From contig VXZL01000153.1 of the NCBI GenBank assembly GCA_009845505.1, positions 1 through 10,589 of the forward strand: a stretch of DNA of 10,589 bases, given 5' to 3'. Below, one piece after another: positions 6,180 through 10,589 of this stretch; within the stretch, counting starts at the first letter, position 1; each line of letters opens with the position of its first letter. A program made the translations under genes and the position numbers. The stretch is from Candidatus Poribacteria bacterium (GTDB lineage: Bacteria; Poribacteria; WGA-4E; WGA-3G). The notes under the pieces are model-generated. The model saw only the letters and a program-made list of their open reading frames with translations, was not told where the DNA came from and searched no databases.

Positions 6180-8061
6180 ACCGATGAAATCGCCGTTCGA
6201 GTTCATCGCGTCCCATCTCGACGATAATGGGTCGTGAGTGCGGGCAATTAAAGGGTAGCTTTGCCTCCGATAACTCTTTGAGGAGGTTTATCATCTCTTT
6301 CGTATCCAGTGTATCCCCTGCCTTAACAGCCGATTTACATGCGAGGGTTATCAAGGCGTTCTCAATCGCTTCCGGGATTTGCACTTCAGTGTGTGGTTGC
6401 GTTGGGAGTTTGTCGAGTAGGTCCGTAACGGTCTGTGCAGCGACACGTGTCGGCAGAGGTGCCGGAATTGCCCGAATCAAAATAGTATTCCCACCGAATT
6501 CCTCCAAATCAAAACCGAGTTTCTTAAAGATGTCGCCGTGAATCTTGAGAGTACCGAGCTGCTGCGCCGTGGCTTCCAGCGTTACCGGCAATAGCAACCC
6601 TTGCACAGGAATGCCATCGGTTTTCATCTGGTTGACGAAACGTTCGTAAAGGACGCGCTCTGCAGCGACGTGCTGATCGATGAAGAAGATTTTATCTCTC
6701 GCCTCAACGACAATGTAGGTCTTAAAAAGATTGGTTTTCAGTTGGATATGCTCAAAATCGAGCAGACTGAGATCGGTGTCTTCAGGAACCTGCTGCTGCG
6801 GGGGTTGCACAACAATTTCAGTAGGCGCAACTATCTGTTGGTTGTCGGTTGCTGGCGATGTGTGAGAAGTTTGTAACCCCGAACTCCCGCTTTCCGCTTC
6901 CACAGGACTCTCTGGCTGACTGCTGACTGCTGATGGCTGACCTCTAAATTGTGTGCGTTGTCCCTTCCCAGTAATAGGTGTGGAGACCCGTTGTGGTAGA
7001 CTGATATCGCGGTGCTTAGCGGTTGCCTCGGATTGCGAAGGTTCAACGGCTGTCTCGATTTTTGGGATGTACTTCGCTTTATGGATGGCGTTACGGAGCA
7101 TCCGAACGATACCGCTGTAAATTGTACGTTCGTTCCGAAAACGCACCTCTATTTTGGCGGGATGTACGTTGACATCAACGGCTTCGGGATCGAGCGTTAG
7201 GAAAAGTAGGGCGACAGGCTGCCGGTCCTTGACAATCATGGAACTGAGTGCTTCTGTGAGTGCTGCAGCTATGATGGGACTGCGAATCGGTCGCTGGTTG
7301 AGAAAAAAGAGTTGATACTCACGGTTCGGTTTTGTAAATTCCGGTTTCCCGAGTAAGCCATACATCTTCAAGTCGGGCAATTCTTCTGTAAATTCGATAA
7401 GATTGTCAGCGAATTCTTTGCCGTATATGAGGCGTACCCGCTCCAAGTGTGAATCACACGCGCGAACATCAAGAATGGATCTGCTGTTGTGTGTTAGCGA
7501 AAATTGGATGTTCGGATGTGCGAGGGCTGTCCATGTTACTTGCCGCGTGACGTGGTTCATCTCTGTGGTATCGGTTTTCAGAAACTTCAGACGTGCCGGG
7601 ACGTTGTAAAACAGGTTGTTGACCGACATGTGGGTGCCGGGAGAACATCCGCTTTCTTGCACGGATCGGAAGACACCACCGTCAACATTCACCTTTATGC
7701 CAATGAGTGCGTCAGGCGTACGGGTGAGGAGTTCAAATTGTGAGACCGAGGCGATACTGGCTAAGGCTTCACCCCGGAATCCAAAGGTTTGAATCTGCGT
7801 AAGGTCTTCGATACGGTTGACTTTGCTCGTTGCATGGCGTTCTAAGGCGAGGAGCGCGTCCTCACGTTCCATGCCGCTGCCGTTATCGGAGACGTGGATA
7901 AGACGTTTCCCACCGGCACGGACTTCGACGCGAATCGAAGTGCTTTCAGCATCCACAGCGTTTTCGATAAGTTCTTTAACGACTGAAGCAGGACGTTCGA
8001 CAACTTCGCCTGCGGCGATTTTGTTGGCGACATCTGCAGAGAGTATTTTAATTTTTGGCAT
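6178..8061 (-). CDS. mutL: DNA mismatch repair protein MutL, endonuclease type
   Basis: The 627-residue protein is a full-length MutL. It couples mismatch recognition by MutS to strand removal. The N-terminal GHKL ATPase shows ELIENAVDA (30-38), DNGSGM (59-64), HATSK (76-80), TFGFRGEAL (92-100) and NVHPAKIEVRF (298-308). A Ser/Gln/Pro-rich linker covers about 335-435. The C-terminal domain carries DQHVAAERVLYE (462-473), which fits the metal-binding endonuclease motif DQHA(X)2E(X)4E except for Ala to Val. ACKSAVKAG and CPHSRP near the end are the accompanying motifs of nicking MutL proteins, so it should nick DNA itself rather than depend on MutH. The only upstream purine-rich site, AGGAG, is 13 bases from the ATG, which is far. 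It is probably downstream of the ABC ATPase gene in the same direction, with 162 bases between. No mutS lies in the window. Confidence 0.97.
   Translation of the reverse strand: MPKIKILSADVANKIAAGEVVERPASVVKELIENAVDAESTSIRVEVRAGGKRLIHVSDNGSGMEREDALLALERHATSKVNRIEDLTQIQTFGFRGEALASIASVSQFELLTRTPDALIGIKVNVDGGVFRSVQESGCSPGTHMSVNNLFYNVPARLKFLKTDTTEMNHVTRQVTWTALAHPNIQFSLTHNSRSILDVRACDSHLERVRLIYGKEFADNLIEFTEELPDLKMYGLLGKPEFTKPNREYQLFFLNQRPIRSPIIAAALTEALSSMIVKDRQPVALLFLTLDPEAVDVNVHPAKIEVRFRNERTIYSGIVRMLRNAIHKAKYIPKIETAVEPSQSEATAKHRDISLPQRVSTPITGKGQRTQFRGQPSAVSSQPESPVEAESGSSGLQTSHTSPATDNQQIVAPTEIVVQPPQQQVPEDTDLSLLDFEHIQLKTNLFKTYIVVEARDKIFFIDQHVAAERVLYERFVNQMKTDGIPVQGLLLPVTLEATAQQLGTLKIHGDIFKKLGFDLEEFGGNTILIRAIPAPLPTRVAAQTVTDLLDKLPTQPHTEVQIPEAIENALITLACKSAVKAGDTLDTKEMINLLKELSEAKLPFNCPHSRPIIVEMGRDELERRFHR
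6836..6941. repeat. Heptamer-repeat block inside the mutL linker, possible inserted interspersed repeat
   Basis: At 6914-6941 four abutting 7-mers follow the pattern (G/T)GCTGA(C/T). At 6836-6856 three abutting 7-mers follow TG(T/C)(T/C)GG(T/C). Between them lie 57 bases without obvious repetition. The whole block falls in the disordered linker of MutL and keeps the frame open, encoding a segment rich in Ser, Gln, Ala and Thr. Two different heptamer arrays at the ends of one short block suggest a small mobile or REP-like element. Simple-sequence drift in an unconstrained linker is the alternative. Confidence 0.4.
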
Positions 8062-8089
8062 TTTTTAACGATCGCTCCTGGGCTGGGGT

Positions 8090-8125
8090 CCCCATAGCGA
8101 ATAGCGTATGGGGCGAAGTCCTTCG
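8090..8125. repeat. Inverted repeats in the intergenic region between the ABC ATPase gene and mutL
   Basis: CCCCATA (8090-8096) and TATGGGG (8107-8113) form a 7-bp stem with a ten-base loop. The loop region contains two copies of a TAGCG(A/T)A heptamer (8095-8108). Immediately after comes the short palindrome CGAAGTCCTTCG (8114-8125). GGGGTCCCC at 8085-8093 offers a competing fold. There is no T tract on the minus side, so it is not a standard terminator for the ABC gene. It may be a repeat-element remnant or an mRNA leader structure for mutL. Confidence 0.4.
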
Positions 8126-8223
8126 TTCTTGCAGGTTTCCGGTTAATCTACGTTCTCTTACGGTTTTGGAACTGCTTTTAGAAATTTTCATCATACCTTC
8201 CGGGGTGAATACAGATTGGGCCC

Positions 8224-10272
8224 TCAGGAATCCTCTTGGTACAGGTGACAGTGGCAGGAATGCGTCTGTGTGAAATGCAATTCGTCTGGATATGTGTCTT
8301 TACACACAGGCATTACTTCTGGGCAACGTGGGTGAAAGTGGCATCCAGATGGGCGATTGATTGGCGAAGGCACGTCCCCTTCTAATCTAATCTTTTTAAC
8401 ACCTGTCTGCTCGTCCATCTTCGGTACAGCAGAGAGGAGTGCGCGTGTATACGGGTGCTTGGGAGAATCGAAAATCTCCTCTGTTGTCCCGCGTTCAACG
8501 ATTTTACCGAGATACATCACTGCTACCTCGTCCGCAAAATACTCAACGACGGAAAGGTTGTGTGTGATGAAGAGATACGTGAGATTAAAATCCGTTTGTA
8601 GCGATTTTAGTAGATTGAGTATCTGTGCTTGCACGGACACATCCAATGCGCTGGTGGCTTCGTCGCAAACGATGAATTCTGGATCGACAGCGAGGCACCT
8701 TGCAATACCGATGCGTTGCCTTTGACCCCCAGAAAATTCGTGCGGGTAGCGTGTTACCATATCCGGCGATAAGCCGACGCGACGCATCAGTTCTGCGATT
8801 CGCTCGTGGCGTTCGTCAGTTGATCCACCGATATTGTGTGCTTGCATTCCCTCTTGGATAATAGCCCCAACGGTCATCCGTGGATTAAGGGATGCATAAG
8901 GGTCTTGGAAAATAATTTGCATCCGTTTCCGATACGGATGTAGCTGCTCACGCTTCACAGTAGCGATGTTAATGCCATCATAAGTGAGCTCGCCTTCGAC
9001 AGGTATCCCTAATCGGAGAACGGCTTTTCCGAGTGATGTCTTGCCGGACCCCGACTCGCCGACCAATGCGAGCGTTTTACCGCGTGGAATATCGAACGTG
9101 ACATCGTCAACGGCATAAACGTAGCCGACTGTCCGTTTTAAAACTCCCTTTTGGATCGGATAGTGGACGCAGAGGTCTTTCACTTGAAGTTGGGAGTGGG
9201 TTTCTGTCAATTGTGTTGGAATTTCGCTATCTTCTCGGTCTATCTCTGTTTCAAGTTCAAGTTTTGTTGCCTCGGTTCCAGAGGCGTTGAACGGAGGATT
9301 AGAGTTATAGAGATGACAGGCGACGTTGTGTTCGTTGCCATTGACGCGCTGCAGCGTCGGAACGATATTTTCACATCCGTCCATGACTTTCGGACACCGT
9401 TCAGCGAACCTACAACCCTCGTTATATTCAGTTGCTTTCGGGACTCTGCCTGTAATTGTGCGGAGTTGCGTGCCGCGTTTATCACGTGCCGGTGTTGATT
9501 CGAGAAGTTTCACGGTATACGGGTGTTGTGGGGTCTTGTAAAGTTGTTCCCATGTGCCTGTCTCGGCAATTTTCCCCGCATACATGACAGCGACGCGGTC
9601 GGCGATGTTCGCAACGACCCCTAAATCGTGTGTGATTAACAGGACTGCCATCCGCAGTTCTTGCTGGAGGCGTTGGATGAGCTCGAGAATCTGTGCTTGG
9701 ATGGTGACATCGAGAGCTGTCGTTGGTTCGTCGGCGATGAGCAGTCCTGGGTGACAGGAGAGTGCCATAGCAATCATGACGCGTTGTTTCATGCCACCGG
9801 ACATCTGGTGCGGGTATTCATCGTAACGGGCAGCGGGTTCTGGAATACCGACGAGATTGAGCATTTCGATCGCTGCAGTCCGTGCAGCCGTTCCACGCAG
9901 ATTCTGATGCTGTCGGATCGCTTCTGAAATCTGGTTGCCGATCGTGAAAACTGGATTCAGGCTGGTCATCGGCTCTTGGAATATCATGGCGATATCGTTG
10001 CCCTGAATTTTCCGCTTCTCGACTTCAGAGAGCCGCGTGATGTCTTGCCCTTTGTAGTAAATAGCACCGCCTGCGATGAACCCAGCAGGTTTCGCAACGA
10101 GTTGGATGATGGAGAGGGCAGTGACGCTTTTTCCGCAGCCCGATTCACCGACGAGTGCGAAAATCTCGTTCGGTTTGATGTCGAAAGAGATGCCATCAAC
10201 GGCACGCGCAACCCCTTCTGGCGTGCGAAAATAGGTTTTGAGATTCTGGACGCTGAGCAATGTGTCGTTCAT
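8224..10272 (-). CDS. Fused two-domain ATP-binding subunit of a dipeptide/oligopeptide-type ABC importer
   Basis: The 682-residue protein joins DppD- and DppF-like halves and powers an ABC importer at the inner face of the membrane. NBD1 has Walker A GESGCGKS (42-49), Q99, SGGMKQR (158-164), Walker B ending in DE (181-182) and His215. NBD2 has Walker A GESGSGKT (405-412), Q456, SGGQRQR (514-520), DE (537-538) and His571. Both sites therefore look catalytically complete. Each half ends in the peptide-transporter C-terminal extension with four spaced Cys: 287, 293, 300 and 319; then 644, 650, 657 and 673 or 675. Such Cys sets hold a [4Fe-4S] cluster in the DppD structure known from Mycobacterium tuberculosis. 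A hydrophilic linker at about 325-360 joins the halves. No permease or binding-protein gene is present here. The substrate could be peptides, nickel, glutathione or oligosaccharides; family membership is certain, the substrate is not. The ATG has no Shine-Dalgarno. Confidence 0.95.
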   Translation of the reverse strand: MNDTLLSVQNLKTYFRTPEGVARAVDGISFDIKPNEIFALVGESGCGKSVTALSIIQLVAKPAGFIAGGAIYYKGQDITRLSEVEKRKIQGNDIAMIFQEPMTSLNPVFTIGNQISEAIRQHQNLRGTAARTAAIEMLNLVGIPEPAARYDEYPHQMSGGMKQRVMIAMALSCHPGLLIADEPTTALDVTIQAQILELIQRLQQELRMAVLLITHDLGVVANIADRVAVMYAGKIAETGTWEQLYKTPQHPYTVKLLESTPARDKRGTQLRTITGRVPKATEYNEGCRFAERCPKVMDGCENIVPTLQRVNGNEHNVACHLYNSNPPFNASGTEATKLELETEIDREDSEIPTQLTETHSQLQVKDLCVHYPIQKGVLKRTVGYVYAVDDVTFDIPRGKTLALVGESGSGKTSLGKAVLRLGIPVEGELTYDGINIATVKREQLHPYRKRMQIIFQDPYASLNPRMTVGAIIQEGMQAHNIGGSTDERHERIAELMRRVGLSPDMVTRYPHEFSGGQRQRIGIARCLAVDPEFIVCDEATSALDVSVQAQILNLLKSLQTDFNLTYLFITHNLSVVEYFADEVAVMYLGKIVERGTTEEIFDSPKHPYTRALLSAVPKMDEQTGVKKIRLEGDVPSPINRPSGCHFHPRCPEVMPVCKDTYPDELHFTQTHSCHCHLYQEDS

Positions 10273-10278
10273 AATACT

Positions 10279-10307
10279 ACTTTAGCACGGAATTTGGTAA
10301 AAGTCAA
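10279..10307 (-). promoter_or_regulatory. Sigma70-like promoter of the ABC ATPase gene, predicted leaderless
   Basis: On the minus strand TTGACT (10307-10302, five of six matches to TTGACA) and TAAAGT (10284-10279, four of six matches to TATAAT) are separated by exactly 17 bases. Six bases follow before the A of the ATG at 10272. Transcription would thus start on or next to the first coding base, which fits the absence of a Shine-Dalgarno sequence. Confidence 0.6.
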
Positions 10308-10589
10308 GCGGAATTTGTATCTATGATTTTCGGAGGGAGTCGCAAGGTAGAATCGGAATCGGGGATCCTGCTACAGTTGTAAATCATTGCCTGACAAAAT
10401 ATTTTTTTTATCAAATTCTTCGGTGTCAAAACCCCCAGTCTTTAGGCGGGGGATGTAGACACCGCCAATGTTTTTCGTAGTTTTTCCTAAACCTTTTTCT
10501 TTCTAAATCGTCTAAATAGAGAGTGTTCGGCATTGGTTGTACGTTGATGCACTGGTATATTGCTTGATATTCAGACAACGACGTAAAAG
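10308..10589. other. Right-edge region without a convincing gene
   Basis: Upstream of the ABC promoter there are about 280 bases with no recognisable gene. They hold an AT-rich stretch (10397-10416) and the hairpin at 10421-10464. A minus-strand frame is open from the window edge to a TGA at 10428-10426 (53 codons). Its end runs through the hairpin, and I do not recognise the product. It could be the 3' end of a gene lying to the right, or chance. Confidence 0.5.
10421..10464. mobile_element. Nested hairpin resembling an IS200/IS605-type element end
   Basis: The outer arms CGGTGTC (10421-10427) and GACACCG (10458-10464) are a perfect 7-bp inverted repeat. They enclose CCCCC (10432-10436) and GGGGG (10448-10452) around an 11-base loop containing CTTTAG. 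C-rich/G-rich hairpins with a CTTTAG-like loop are typical of subterminal structures of IS200/IS605-type elements. No transposase or TnpB gene can be recognised in the bases present. The element may continue beyond the right edge or be a solitary remnant. On the minus strand the inner hairpin is followed by TTTT, so a weak terminator is an alternative. Confidence 0.4.

Noticed and set aside
6914..6941. CRISPR-like array
   Set aside because: The units are 7 bases long and abut without spacers, so this is a short tandem repeat and not a CRISPR array.
8114..8125. CGAAGTCCTTCG as a terminator
   Set aside because: The stem is only five base pairs with a two-base loop, and no T tract follows on either strand.

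Overview
The window is a bacterial chromosomal segment of moderate GC with six substantial protein genes. Four lie on the plus strand and two on the minus strand, and the two groups converge near position 6178. No gene gives a firm species assignment. A GH127/DUF1680 sugar hydrolase, a TTG start, a Dpp/Opp-type double ATPase, a multihaem cytochrome operon and heptamer-based repeats together suggest an uncultured bacterium. Poribacteria or a similar lineage is my guess, at low confidence.

Positions 1-1990: a complete GH127-type glycosidase gene starts at a TTG 7 nt after a GGAGG ribosome binding site at the window edge. It ends in a clean intrinsic terminator.

Positions 2036-6179: a tightly packed three-gene redox operon. 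The first protein is a NirB-like FAD/NAD(P)H oxidoreductase with a BFD [2Fe-2S] domain, fused to a five-helix membrane domain carrying two His-x13-His pairs (a probable dihaem cytochrome b). The second is a membrane-anchored c-type cytochrome with ten CXXCH motifs and one CX4CH motif. The third is a DUF3365/Tll0287-like lipoprotein with one CXXCH. Spacings are 1 nt and a 4-nt overlap, so the genes are very probably translated together. My reading is an electron route from cytoplasmic NAD(P)H across the membrane into an extracytoplasmic haem chain. The terminal acceptor is unknown. This is the most interesting system in the window.

Positions 6178-8061 (minus): mutL, of the endonuclease type. 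Its disordered linker contains a block with heptamer repeats at both ends that looks like an inserted interspersed repeat. Positions 8062-8223 form a short intergenic region with inverted repeats.

Positions 8224-10307 (minus): a fused two-domain ATPase of a peptide/nickel-type ABC importer. It is preceded by a good sigma70-like promoter placed so that transcription should start on the ATG, giving a leaderless mRNA.

Positions 10308-10589: no convincing gene. A nested hairpin at 10421-10464 resembles a terminal structure of an IS200/IS605-type element.
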